A stretch of DNA of 64,000 nt from Prevotellamassilia timonensis (GTDB lineage Bacteria; Bacteroidota; Bacteroidia; Bacteroidales; Bacteroidaceae), in assembly GCF_021531665.1 (NCBI RefSeq), contig NZ_JADYUH010000004.1, positions 1 through 64,000 on the forward strand, in the 5' to 3' direction. This document shows, piece by piece, positions 55,574 through 64,000 of this stretch. The notes under the pieces are model-generated. The model saw only the letters and a program-made list of their open reading frames with translations, ran no database searches and was not told the origin of the DNA. Each line of letters begins with the position of its first letter. The stretch's first letter is position 1. The position numbers were made by a program, and so were the translations under genes.

Positions 55574-56341
55574 ATGACTCCGAACCCCTCACTTGCGTTC
55601 CACGCCCTCACAACGGGCTACTGCCACGGCTCACGACAGAGCATCGTGGGCAGAGGATTGGAAGGCAGTTTGCCGCGCGGCACGCTGACCGCACTGCTTG
55701 GAACAAACGGGGCGGGAAAGAGCACGCTGCTCCGCACGCTGGCAGGACTGCAACCGCCGCTGGCGGGCGACATCTTTTGGGAAGGAAACAGCCTCGCATC
55801 GCTCACGCCGGAAGAAAGAGCGAAACGTTTGAGCATCGTGCTGACCGTGCGCCCCGAAACGGGAAATCTGACAGTCAGAGAGGTGGTGGCACTGGGCAGA
55901 CTGCCGCACCGCCAAGGACTTTGGGGCAGCCGAAACGCCGCTGCCGACGCCGAAGCGGTGGAGAGAGCCATGCGGCTGACCACGACAAGCGCTTGGAGCG
56001 AACGCCCCGTCAGCCGACTGAGCGACGGAGAACGCCAAAGGGTCTTCATCGCCAAAGCGCTGGCTCAGGAAACACCGCTCATCCTGCTTGACGAGCCGAC
56101 TGCCTTTTTGGACTATCCCTCACGCGTGCAGTTCTTCAACCTGCTGAAGCGTCTGACAAACGAAATGGGCAAAACCGTTCTGCTCTCCTCCCACGACGTG
56201 GAACTTGCCGCCGCACACGCCGACCGCATCCTCCTGCTCTCCAAAGAAAGCCTCTGCCTCGCACCAACTGAAGCCCAAGAGAGAAACCACGCCATCCGGG
56301 ACTTCTTCCAACTCGATGCGGAAACACTGCACGGATTCTGA
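55574..56341 (+). CDS. ABC transporter ATP-binding protein (iron/heme/cobalamin type)
   Basis: A 255-residue cytoplasmic ATPase. Walker A GTNGAGKST (43-51), Q-loop region around VLTVRPETGNLTVREVVALGR, signature LSDGERQRV (about 148) and Walker B LILLDEPTAFLD are complete. LTVREVVALGRLPH is characteristic of FecE/BtuD-type iron-siderophore, heme or B12 importers. No permease or binding protein gene lies next to it here, so its partners must be encoded elsewhere. topB follows after an AT-rich spacer. Confidence 0.88.
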   Translation: MTPNPSLAFHALTTGYCHGSRQSIVGRGLEGSLPRGTLTALLGTNGAGKSTLLRTLAGLQPPLAGDIFWEGNSLASLTPEERAKRLSIVLTVRPETGNLTVREVVALGRLPHRQGLWGSRNAAADAEAVERAMRLTTTSAWSERPVSRLSDGERQRVFIAKALAQETPLILLDEPTAFLDYPSRVQFFNLLKRLTNEMGKTVLLSSHDVELAAAHADRILLLSKESLCLAPTEAQERNHAIRDFFQLDAETLHGF

Positions 56342-56404
56342 TGCCCCCGACTATATATACCTTATTATATATTACGCTACTCCTTATTATATACTCTCCA
56401 AGAC

Positions 56405-58477
56405 GTGATTGTTTGCATCGCTGAAAAGCCAAGCGTGGCGCGCGACATCGCAAAAGTGCTCGGCGCCACCCAACAGAGACAGGGCTACTGGGAAGGGAAC
56501 AACTACCAAGTGACTTGGACCTACGGTCATCTCTGTGAACTGAAATATCCCGAAGACTACACACCGCTTTGGAAGCGTTGGTCGCTCTCCTCGCTGCCCA
56601 TGATTCCGCCCCGCTTCGGCATCCGCCTGAAAGAAGATCGTGGAGTCAAGGAACAGTTTGCCGTCATCGAACGACTCATGAAGAACGCAGAACGCATCGT
56701 GAACTGCGGCGATGCCGGACAAGAGGGCGAACTCATCCAACGATGGGTGATGCAAAAAGCACAGGCGCAATGCCCCGTGGACCGTCTTTGGATTTCCTCG
56801 CTGACGGAAGAAAGTATCCGAGAAGGCTTCGCCGCACTGAAACCGCAGGAGGACTATCGCTCACTCTACGAGGCAGGACTCTGCCGAGCCATCGGAGACT
56901 GGGTTCTCGGCATGAACGCCACACGCCTCTACACCTTGAAATATGGAGACAACCGCGCAAGCAATCGACAACCGCTCTCCATCGGACGTGTGCAAACCCC
57001 AACGCTGGCACTCATCGTCAAAAGACAAAAGGAAATCGATGAGTTCAAACCCGAGCCCTACTGGGTACTGACAACGGTCTATCGGCAGACTGTCTTCAAC
57101 GTCGTGCTGAATGACAACGACGAAGCGGAAGGCGCACCCGCCAAAGGGAACGCTGCCATGAAAAGAGGCTTCGCCACGGAAGAGGAAGGCCGCAAGGCAC
57201 TGGAACAAATCAAAGACACGGAGTTCACCGTCACCGCCGTCGAAAAGAAAAAAGGAACGGAAGCACCGCCTCGACTCTTCGACCTGACCTCCCTGCAAGT
57301 GGAGTGTAACAAGAAATTCGCCTACTCCGCAGAACAGACGCTGAACTTCATTCAGTCGCTCTACGAAAAGAAACTCACCACCTATCCGCGCGTCGATACG
57401 ACCTATCTCTCAGACGACATCTATCCCAAGTGTAAACAGATTCTGAACGGCATCGCCGGCACCTACGGCGAACTGCTGGCACCGCTGCGGGGTTCCGTCC
57501 TGAAGAAAAGCAAGAAAGTCTTCGACTCCTCCAAGGTGACAGACCACCACGCCATCATTCCGACAGGCGTGGCTCCGGACGCACTGCCCGACACGGAACG
57601 GAATGTCTATGACTTGGTGGCGCGGCGCTTCATTCAGTCGTTCTATCCGGACTGCCGCTTCGCCACAACGACCGTGGAGGGAGAGGCGGCAAACATTCCC
57701 TTCAAAGCGACCGGTAAACAAATCCTCGAACCGGGCTGGCGTGCCGTTGCTGCTTCGGCAGCAAGACCCACGTCCCACGAGGCGGAGGAGGAAGCCGACA
57801 AAGACGGCGAACGCGCACTGCCCGACTTCGTCAAAGGAGAACACGGACCTCACTCGCCGGAACTGGCACAGAAAACAACACAACCGCCAAAGCCCTACAC
57901 CGAAGCAACCCTGCTGAGAGCCATGGAAACAGCCGGAAAACTGGTGGACAACGAGGAACTTCGAGACGCGCTCAAAGAGAACGGAATCGGAAGACCTTCC
58001 ACCCGAGCAGCCATCATCGAGACGCTCTTCCGACGCCGCTACATCTTCAGAAAGCGCAAAGCCATCCTCCCCACCGAAACGGGCGTGCAACTGATTTCAC
58101 TCATCCGTGAGGAACTGCTGAAAAGCGCAGAACTGACAGGACGCTGGGAAAAGAAACTCCGACAAATCGAGCACCACGAATACAGTGCGCCGCAGTTCGT
58201 AGAAGAACTGAAACAGATGGTGCAGGACTTGGTGATGGAGGTGCTCCGCGACAACACGCACCGACAGGTGACTTCCTCTCCCGCCGAAATCGAAGAAACT
58301 CCCGCCAAAGCGCCTGCCAAAGCCGGTGTTAAAGCCGCTGCCAAGCCCAAAGCGAAAATCATCCGCGCCGGAAGCGTCTGCCCGAAATGCGGACAAGGCA
58401 AAGTCATCAAAGGACGCACTGCCTACGGCTGCTCACGCTGGCAAGAAGGCTGCGACTGGCGGAAACCGTTCAAATGA
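56405..58477 (+). CDS. topB: DNA topoisomerase III
   Basis: Type IA topoisomerase, 690 residues, resolving single-stranded DNA crossings. A TOPRIM domain opens the protein (IVCIAEKPSVARDIAKVLG; later NCGDAGQEGELI with the acidic residues). The catalytic Tyr is Tyr327 in TTYPRVDTTYLS. QTPTL-like RVQTPTLALI and GRPSTRAAIIETL are family landmarks. The C-terminus has a single zinc-finger CPKCGQGKVIKGRTAYGCS...GCDW. The start is GTG at 56405. It is slightly longer than the minimal family owing to a charged insert near 460-490. Confidence 0.93.
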   Translation: MIVCIAEKPSVARDIAKVLGATQQRQGYWEGNNYQVTWTYGHLCELKYPEDYTPLWKRWSLSSLPMIPPRFGIRLKEDRGVKEQFAVIERLMKNAERIVNCGDAGQEGELIQRWVMQKAQAQCPVDRLWISSLTEESIREGFAALKPQEDYRSLYEAGLCRAIGDWVLGMNATRLYTLKYGDNRASNRQPLSIGRVQTPTLALIVKRQKEIDEFKPEPYWVLTTVYRQTVFNVVLNDNDEAEGAPAKGNAAMKRGFATEEEGRKALEQIKDTEFTVTAVEKKKGTEAPPRLFDLTSLQVECNKKFAYSAEQTLNFIQSLYEKKLTTYPRVDTTYLSDDIYPKCKQILNGIAGTYGELLAPLRGSVLKKSKKVFDSSKVTDHHAIIPTGVAPDALPDTERNVYDLVARRFIQSFYPDCRFATTTVEGEAANIPFKATGKQILEPGWRAVAASAARPTSHEAEEEADKDGERALPDFVKGEHGPHSPELAQKTTQPPKPYTEATLLRAMETAGKLVDNEELRDALKENGIGRPSTRAAIIETLFRRRYIFRKRKAILPTETGVQLISLIREELLKSAELTGRWEKKLRQIEHHEYSAPQFVEELKQMVQDLVMEVLRDNTHRQVTSSPAEIEETPAKAPAKAGVKAAAKPKAKIIRAGSVCPKCGQGKVIKGRTAYGCSRWQEGCDWRKPFK

Positions 58478-58527
58478 GACATGAAAATCTTCATTCAGAA
58501 ACGATTCCCTTGAATTTCAGAACTTTT

Positions 58528-58689
58528 AGTAATCCTCAAAAAATAACCTGCATCATCTTTGAAAATCTTTTCGGTCCATATTTCCTCCCTCATCAGTCAC
58601 ATAACTACGGCTATGCTCCTTCTTCGGGTGAAAATCTGACCTCGAAAATGTCATTCAAATCTGACGCAACTTATTATTCTCATATTACT
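58528..58689 (+). mobile_element. Family-C 162-nt element, copy 4
   Basis: Exactly 162 nt, plus orientation, with the ATGTCATTCAAAT variant shared with copy 2. It lies 28 bases before the SGNH hydrolase start, so it forms nearly the entire upstream region of that gene. Confidence 0.85.
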
Positions 58690-58716
58690 TAAAAAAGCGC
58701 ACAGCGCCACAGAAAC

Positions 58717-59556
58717 TTGAAACGACACATTCTTCCCATCATTCTTTCGCTCTTCCTGCTCCCGTTGCATCTCTTCGCCCAAGCCCCGGAGAAACTGGAG
58801 TTGCTTCCGCAAATGAGTCACGTTGTCGTGCTCGGCGACTCCAACACCTGGCTCGGCGGTGACGAATGCGATGACGAAAAGGGCTGGACCTTCCACTTCA
58901 AACAGACCGTGCGCCCTGCCTCCTGCCGAAGTTACGCCCGCAGCGGAGCCACCTGGTCACACACGGAGAAAACCTGCGCCGACACGGAGGAAGAAGTGGA
59001 AGTCATCACGGACAACAACGTCATCTACAACCAATATCTGCGACTGCGCCGGGACGTGCTTCAAGGGAAGCAGCCCCGCCCCACCCTGCTTCTGATTGCT
59101 GCGGGAACCAACGACGCCTGGTTCTCCCAAAAGCAGCGTAAAGGGTGTTTGGACAATTTGAAAAAAGCCAACGACAACGCCAAAGTCAACGCCGACAGCC
59201 TTCTCGCTCTTGACCTTTCAGAACTGACGGGACTGCGCGAAGCCGTGCTCTTCAACTGCCTGACAATTCGGCGTGACTTCCCGCAGACGCGAATCGTGTT
59301 GCTGACGCCGCTTCAGTCCGTTCACGCCGGACTACGCCCCATCACCTTGGCTGGCGACTGCATTGAAGCGTGTGCCCGACAACTCGACATTGAATGCTTC
59401 CGGCAGGACAAAGAATGCTGCGTGAAAAACCTCACGGAACAAAAGACGAAGACCTACACCACCGACGGCACTCACCTCAACCCCACCGCCGCCCGTCTCA
59501 TCGGGCAGCAACTTGCCAAGGCGCTCTTTCCGGAAACGAACGGATTCACACATTGA
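58717..59556 (+). CDS. Exported SGNH/GDSL-family hydrolase
   Basis: A 279-residue exported esterase-type protein. The signal peptide (residues 1-21, ending LFAQA) begins at a TTG codon at 58717, chosen because no in-frame ATG gives a complete signal. SGNH blocks are present: GDSN (nucleophile Ser), a GTND block (LLIAAGTNDAW) and DGTHLN with the catalytic Asp and His. It probably acts on acetyl or other acyl groups of a polysaccharide. MBOAT and DHHW genes follow, and together they make an acylation/deacylation cassette. Confidence 0.83.
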   Translation: MKRHILPIILSLFLLPLHLFAQAPEKLELLPQMSHVVVLGDSNTWLGGDECDDEKGWTFHFKQTVRPASCRSYARSGATWSHTEKTCADTEEEVEVITDNNVIYNQYLRLRRDVLQGKQPRPTLLLIAAGTNDAWFSQKQRKGCLDNLKKANDNAKVNADSLLALDLSELTGLREAVLFNCLTIRRDFPQTRIVLLTPLQSVHAGLRPITLAGDCIEACARQLDIECFRQDKECCVKNLTEQKTKTYTTDGTHLNPTAARLIGQQLAKALFPETNGFTH

Positions 59557-59623
59557 AGAGGTGTGCACGTGGTCTGTTCGACATACATGCATCATATTTG
59601 CAAAAACAAAAAAATCATAGAAA

Positions 59624-61075
59624 ATGGTTTTCTCCGACCTATTCTTTCTTTTCGTATTCCTCCCCTCCTTCTTCCTTATTTACATAGCCGCGTGGGGAGT
59701 GGACAAGATGCGCGCCCAAAAACTCACTTCGTCTGAGTGTGTCAGCCGAACGACTTGGCGCAACGCCGCACTGATTGTGTTCTCCCTGCTGTTCTATGCC
59801 TGGGGCGAACCAATCTATGTGTTCCTCATGCTGGGCAGCGTGGCAGTGAACTACGTCGCAGGACTGCTCATCGACCGCAGCCACCGACACCGTCGGCTGG
59901 CTCTCGCAGCAGGACTCTGCTGCAACGTAGCGATTCTCGGTACGTTCAAATATGCGGACTTCATCGCCTCGTCTCTCTCCGCCATCGGCGTGCCCGTCCC
60001 CGCTCCCCACATCGCACTTCCCATCGGCATCAGTTTCTACACGTTCCAGTCCATTTCCTATCTCATCGACGTTTATCGCCGTCAAGCACCCGTGCAGAAG
60101 AAGTTCGGCGGCTTGCTGCTCTACATCTCCATGTTCCCGCAACTGATTGCCGGACCCATTGTGCGCTACGACCTCGTGGCAAGAGAAATCAACGACCGCC
60201 ACGTGACCGCCGCAGACCTGCGCGAAGGGGTTTTCCGCTTTCTCATCGGCTTGGGCAAAAAGGTAATCCTCGCCAACCAGTTCTCGGAAATTGCGGGACA
60301 ATTCTTGGATGGACCGATGAAGGAACTCTCCACCACCGGTGCCTGGCTCGGCATCCTCGCCTTCACGTTCCAAATTTTCTTTGACTTCTCGGGCTACAGC
60401 GACATGGCGATTGGTCTGGGACGCTGCCTCGGCTTCCACTTCGCAGAGAACTTCCGCCACCCCTACTGCTGCCGCAGCATCACGGAGTTCTGGCGTCGCT
60501 GGCACATCTCGCTGGGCAGTTTCTTCCGCGACTATGTCTATATTCCCATGGGCGGCAACCGCCGCCACCAAGCACTGAACATTCTCGCCGTCTGGTTTCT
60601 GACAGGACTCTGGCACGGTGCAAGTTGGAACTTCGTCCTTTGGGGACTCTACTTCGGCATCATTGTCACGCTGGAGAAGTACACACTGCTCCGCGTCGCC
60701 GACCGAGTGCCGCGCGTGCTGCTTCATCTCTACAGTCTGCTGCTCGTGGTGGTCGGCTGGGGCATTTTCTATTTTGAAGATTTCAGTCGCATGGGCGAGT
60801 TCTTCAGTGTCTTCACAGGACACGGTGCTCCTTTCCACGACTTCACCGTGGAAAGCGCCTTCTTCAGCAATTTCTGGCTGTGGGTGACAGCCGTCGTCTT
60901 CTCCATGCCGGTCTATGACACCATCACACGCCTTGCCGGGAAATGGTGTCCTGCCTCTTGCATCGGCTTCCTCGCCCTGACGGTTCGCCTGCTGCTGAGC
61001 ATCGCCCTGCTGGCTCTCAGCGTCTCCCTCCTGGTGGGCGCAACGAACAACGCCTTCATCTACACTCGCTTCTAA
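59624..61075 (+). CDS. MBOAT-family membrane O-acyltransferase (AlgI-like)
   Basis: A 483-residue multi-pass membrane protein. It carries the MBOAT motifs FWRRWHISLG, YIPMGGNRR and the catalytic His region FLTGLWHGASWNFVLWG. PIGISFYTFQSISYLIDVYR is typical of AlgI/DltB-like transferases. It probably passes acetyl groups across the membrane for extracytoplasmic polysaccharide O-acetylation, with the downstream DHHW protein completing the transfer. The ATG at 59624 gives a normal start MVFSDLFFLFVFLP. Confidence 0.92.
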   Translation: MVFSDLFFLFVFLPSFFLIYIAAWGVDKMRAQKLTSSECVSRTTWRNAALIVFSLLFYAWGEPIYVFLMLGSVAVNYVAGLLIDRSHRHRRLALAAGLCCNVAILGTFKYADFIASSLSAIGVPVPAPHIALPIGISFYTFQSISYLIDVYRRQAPVQKKFGGLLLYISMFPQLIAGPIVRYDLVAREINDRHVTAADLREGVFRFLIGLGKKVILANQFSEIAGQFLDGPMKELSTTGAWLGILAFTFQIFFDFSGYSDMAIGLGRCLGFHFAENFRHPYCCRSITEFWRRWHISLGSFFRDYVYIPMGGNRRHQALNILAVWFLTGLWHGASWNFVLWGLYFGIIVTLEKYTLLRVADRVPRVLLHLYSLLLVVVGWGIFYFEDFSRMGEFFSVFTGHGAPFHDFTVESAFFSNFWLWVTAVVFSMPVYDTITRLAGKWCPASCIGFLALTVRLLLSIALLALSVSLLVGATNNAFIYTRF

Positions 61076-61107
61076 ATTCTTCTCCTATTTATTCCGAAAG
61101 ATAATTC

Positions 61108-62577
61108 ATGAAAAAAGACAAGACATATCTCTTCCTCCTCAGCCTCGTCTATGTCGGCTTCGTCATCGTCTTCTGCTTCTTTCCGCGAAGCACCTTCTCT
61201 GAGTTGGAAAAGCGCGAACTGACGTCCTTTCCGGCGTTCACCGCAGAGAGTTTGGCGAACGGAAGCTTCACAACGGGTGTGAACCACTGGTTCAGCGACA
61301 CAGAACCATTCCGCGACTTCTTCATGAAGACCAATCTCCAACAAAAGAAACTGATTGCATGGACCTTCCCCCGCGGAGACGAAGAGGAGGTGGTGTTTCA
61401 CGCCACGAACGACGGCGCTGCCGCAGCAGAGGGAACCAACGCCCCTACCGACCTCGGCGAACTCACCGCCGACGACAAGGCGAAGATTGCAAACAACGGC
61501 ATCATCATCGTTGGCAGCGGCGACAAAGTGCGAGCACTCATGGCGTATGGCGGCGGACCGAACGGTGGCGTCAGTTATGCCGAAGCGGCGAATGCCTATC
61601 ACAACGCCTTGGGCTCGGCAGTCCGCGTCTATTGCATGGTGATTCCAACCGCCGCGGCGTTCTACTGCCCCGAAAAGGCAAAGACAAAAACACGCGACCA
61701 GGAGGCAACCATCCGAAACATCCACAACCATCTCGAACCGGGCGTCGTGGCTGTGAACGCCTTCTCCGCTCTCAAAACGCACGCCGCAGAAAACATCTAT
61801 CTCCGCACCGACCACCACTGGGCGCCGCTGGGTGCTTTCTACGCCGCACAGGAGTTCTGCCGCATGGCGGGCGTGCCGTTCAAACCGCTCTCCGCCTATC
61901 AACAGAAAGTCGTCCACCGTTTTGTCGGAAGCATGTATGGCTACTCCCAAGACCTCAGCATCAAGGAGCATCCGGAAGACTTCGTCTATTACGTCCCTCA
62001 AGGATTGAACTATCAGGTTTGGTTCACGGACTATGAGATTAACAAGAACTACGAGGTGGTGGCGGAGAAGAAACCCTACAAAGGGCGCTTCTTCCAGCAC
62101 TACCCCGACGGACACGGCGGAGCCTACTGCACGTTCATGGGCGGCGACACACGCATCGTGAAGGTGGTGACCGGCACAAACAGTTCGCGCCGCGTGCTCA
62201 TCCTCAAAGACAGTTTCGGAAACGCCATCCCGGGTTATCTCTTCTATTCCTTCGGCGAGGTACACGTCGTGGACTTCCGCTACTTCACTCACAACATGAA
62301 ACAATACGTGCAGCAGAACGGAATCACCGACATCCTCTTCGCACACAACATCTTCAACGCCTACTCGCCGCACGTCGGGAAACGCTATGTGAAATATCTG
62401 AAGCAGGCAAACGGCACTTTTGCACCACGCACTGACAAGAAAACTGCCGCTGACTCTCTTCACAAAGAACACAAGACAAAACCTGCAGAAGAGCATAAGG
62501 CTAAAACTCCGGAAGAACAGAAACCTGCCGAAGAAAAGAAAGAGCAGGAGAAACCGGAAGAAAACCCCAACAGTTAA
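61108..62577 (+). CDS. DHHW/AlgJ-like extracytoplasmic acetyltransferase component
   Basis: A 489-residue protein with one N-terminal membrane anchor (about residues 7-25) and a large extracytoplasmic part. The diagnostic DHHW is present in LRTDHHWAPLG, and ILKDSFGNAIPGY supplies the Ser block of the SGNH-like AlgJ/AlgX fold. The last 60 residues are a Lys/Glu/Pro-rich tail. It starts 32 bases after the MBOAT gene and is expected to receive the acetyl group from it. The target polysaccharide is unknown. Confidence 0.9.
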   Translation: MKKDKTYLFLLSLVYVGFVIVFCFFPRSTFSELEKRELTSFPAFTAESLANGSFTTGVNHWFSDTEPFRDFFMKTNLQQKKLIAWTFPRGDEEEVVFHATNDGAAAAEGTNAPTDLGELTADDKAKIANNGIIIVGSGDKVRALMAYGGGPNGGVSYAEAANAYHNALGSAVRVYCMVIPTAAAFYCPEKAKTKTRDQEATIRNIHNHLEPGVVAVNAFSALKTHAAENIYLRTDHHWAPLGAFYAAQEFCRMAGVPFKPLSAYQQKVVHRFVGSMYGYSQDLSIKEHPEDFVYYVPQGLNYQVWFTDYEINKNYEVVAEKKPYKGRFFQHYPDGHGGAYCTFMGGDTRIVKVVTGTNSSRRVLILKDSFGNAIPGYLFYSFGEVHVVDFRYFTHNMKQYVQQNGITDILFAHNIFNAYSPHVGKRYVKYLKQANGTFAPRTDKKTAADSLHKEHKTKPAEEHKAKTPEEQKPAEEKKEQEKPEENPNS

Positions 62578-62597
62578 ACGACTCTGCCACACCCGCT

Positions 62598-63401
62598 ATG
62601 CCCATCATCCGTCTCACCTCCACCGACGTGCCCGAACTGGACGTCTATTGCCGTCTCACCGAAACGCAATTGCGCAACCGCCTGCACTCCGAGAGCGGAG
62701 TGTTCATCGCGGAGAGCCCGAAGGTCATCCGAACCGCCCTTGGCGCCGGCTACGAACCTCTGAGCCTCCTCTGCGAAGAACGTCATCTGACCGGCGATGC
62801 CGCCGACATTGTGGAACGTCTCGGCGAACGACCCATTTTCACCGGCTCAAGGGAACTGCTCGCCGAACTCACCGGCTACACCCTCACGCGGGGCGTGCTC
62901 TGTGCGATGCGTCGTCCGACGGCTCTCCCGGCAGAGGAAGTGTGCCGAAACGCACGGCGCGTGGCAGTCATCGACAGCGTGACGGACACAACCAACATCG
63001 GCGCCATCTTCCGCTCTGCGGCGGCGTTGGGCATGGATGCCGTCCTGCTGACCCGCACCTCCTGCGACCCGCTGAACCGCCGTTCCATTCGCGTCTCCAT
63101 GGGTTCTGTCTTCCTGGTTCCCTGGACGTGGATTGACGATGCAAACGATGACCTGCACCGAATGGGCTTCCAAACTGCCGCCATGGCACTGAAAGCGGAC
63201 TCCATCCCGCCGCGCCACCCCGCCTTGCAGCAGGCGGAGAAACTGGCGGTCATCCTCGGCACCGAGGGAGACGGACTGGCACAGGATGTGATTGATCGCG
63301 CCGACCACACGGTTTGCATCCCCATGGCACACGGTGTCGATTCGCTCAACGTGGCTGCCGCCGCTGCCATCATCTTTTGGGAAGTCGCCGGAGGACGGTA
63401 A
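62598..63401 (+). CDS. TrmH/SpoU-family RNA 2'-O-methyltransferase
   Basis: A 267-residue SPOUT methyltransferase. The N-terminal substrate domain (about 1-100) includes FIAESPKVI. The knotted catalytic domain shows all three SpoU motifs: SVTDTTNIGAIFRSAAALG, IRVSMGSVFLVPW and LGTEGDGLAQ...VCIPMAHGVDSLNVAAAAAI. It methylates a ribose in tRNA or rRNA; the exact position cannot be told. It starts 20 bases after the DHHW gene. Confidence 0.9.
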   Translation: MPIIRLTSTDVPELDVYCRLTETQLRNRLHSESGVFIAESPKVIRTALGAGYEPLSLLCEERHLTGDAADIVERLGERPIFTGSRELLAELTGYTLTRGVLCAMRRPTALPAEEVCRNARRVAVIDSVTDTTNIGAIFRSAAALGMDAVLLTRTSCDPLNRRSIRVSMGSVFLVPWTWIDDANDDLHRMGFQTAAMALKADSIPPRHPALQQAEKLAVILGTEGDGLAQDVIDRADHTVCIPMAHGVDSLNVAAAAAIIFWEVAGGR

Positions 63402-63450
63402 CGAGTTCCTCGACGCACTCATATTCCATATTATATATATACGCTCACGA

Positions 63451-64000
63451 ATGAAATCTCCTCAACACATACGCATCGCGGACTATGCCTATCCGCTTCC
63501 CGATGAACGCATCGCCAAATATCCGCTGGCGCAGCGGGACCGCTCCAAACTCTTGGTATATCGTCAAGGCAAAATCTCCGAAGACGCTTTCTTCCACCTT
63601 CCGGACTACGTGGCGAAAGGGGAACTGATGGTTTTCAACAACACCCGCGTCATTCGCGCCCGCCTTCACTTCCGCAAAGCCACCGGAGCCCTCATCGAAA
63701 TCTTCTGTCTGGAACCTCTCGAGCCTGCGGACTATCAACTGAACTTCGCCGCCACTGGCTCAGTCGCATGGACTTGTCTGGTGGGCAACTTGAAGAAATG
63801 GAAGGAAGGGGAACTCTCCCAAACCGTAAACGTGGGAGGCAGGCAACTGACACTGACCGCCCGACGAGAAGGTGTGCACGCCACGGGGCACGTCATTCGC
63901 TTTGACTGGAACGACTCCACCATCTCTTTCAGCGAGGTCTTGGAAGCCATCGGTGAACTACCCATCCCACCCTATCTGAACCGAGCCACAGAGGAGGCAG
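63451..64000 (+). CDS. queA: S-adenosylmethionine:tRNA ribosyltransferase-isomerase, partial
   Basis: Queuosine-pathway enzyme that transfers the ribosyl part of SAM to preQ1 in tRNA. The first 183 residues are in the window and the gene runs off the right edge. IRIADYAYPLPDERIAKYPLAQRDRSKLLVY, MVFNNTRVIRARL and ELPIPPYL identify it. The ATG at 63451 gives the family N-terminus. Its spacer carries an ATATTATATATAT block like several others here. Confidence 0.94.
   Translation, partial: MKSPQHIRIADYAYPLPDERIAKYPLAQRDRSKLLVYRQGKISEDAFFHLPDYVAKGELMVFNNTRVIRARLHFRKATGALIEIFCLEPLEPADYQLNFAATGSVAWTCLVGNLKKWKEGELSQTVNVGGRQLTLTARREGVHATGHVIRFDWNDSTISFSEVLEAIGELPIPPYLNRATEEA

Overview
The window is a contiguous piece of a Bacteroidota chromosome, most likely from Bacteroidales and Prevotellaceae-like. 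Reasons: several promoters match the Bacteroidota pattern TTTG-N19/21-TAnnTTTG; there are multi-domain secreted glycosidases with conserved C-terminal tails, a TonB-linked outer-membrane barrel, MenA, a methylmalonyl-CoA decarboxylase-type cluster and a DUF349 protein. Most genes are GC-rich and densely packed. There is no rRNA, CRISPR array, integrase or recognisable transposase gene.

Layout. 0.3-1.6 kb: mtnN-luxS, the activated-methyl recycling and AI-2 pair. 1.6-6.5 kb: secreted GH29 fucosidase and GH16 glucanase. 6.8-10.3 kb: a sodium/solute symporter, then on the minus strand an ABC-type ATPase and a DUF4435/TOPRIM-like protein whose organisation resembles the anti-phage PARIS (AriA/AriB) system. 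10.7-19.3 kb: outer-membrane beta-barrel protein, CorA, DUF349 protein, GpmI. 19.3-22.0 kb: AT-rich patch with an agmatine-deiminase-like gene, an unrecognised gene and a shortened radical-SAM activase. 22.1-26.8 kb: MATE exporter, cytidylate-kinase-like protein, small exported protein, MenA, zinc peptidase. 27.2-35.0 kb: two very large secreted glycosidases (GH20, GH31). 36-39.7 kb: tRNA-Gln, rsfS, ftsH, cdsA. 39.9-52 kb (minus strand): padR-pspC, lipoprotein, tilS, radical SAM, rplS, tdk, Cys/Lys-rich peptide, metY, acyltransferase, biotin carrier, small decarboxylase subunit, carboxyltransferase. 54-64 kb (plus strand): PurF-like protein without its catalytic Cys, ABC ATPase, topB, an SGNH/MBOAT/DHHW acylation cassette, an rRNA/tRNA methyltransferase and the start of queA.

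How the genes work together. The four glycosidases suit complex host or plant glycans (fucose, HexNAc, beta-glucan, alpha-glycosides), with the outer-membrane barrel and symporter as possible uptake parts. mtnN and luxS sit side by side as consecutive steps. The carboxyltransferase, small subunit and biotin carrier form part of a Na+-pumping or propionate-pathway complex whose membrane beta subunit is not next to them. The last secreted cassette probably O-acylates a surface polysaccharide.

The most unusual content is intergenic. One MITE-like element is present in four copies of exactly 162 nt. A second family runs from a 197-bp full element down to 82-85-bp deletion derivatives. The two families share an internal core hairpin. 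There are also several intergenic fields of 21-23-nt tandem repeats, including three different arrays placed back to back at 52.75-53.25 kb and hairpin-framed 23-nt arrays at 35.6-35.9 kb with a repeat-free version at 53.8 kb.
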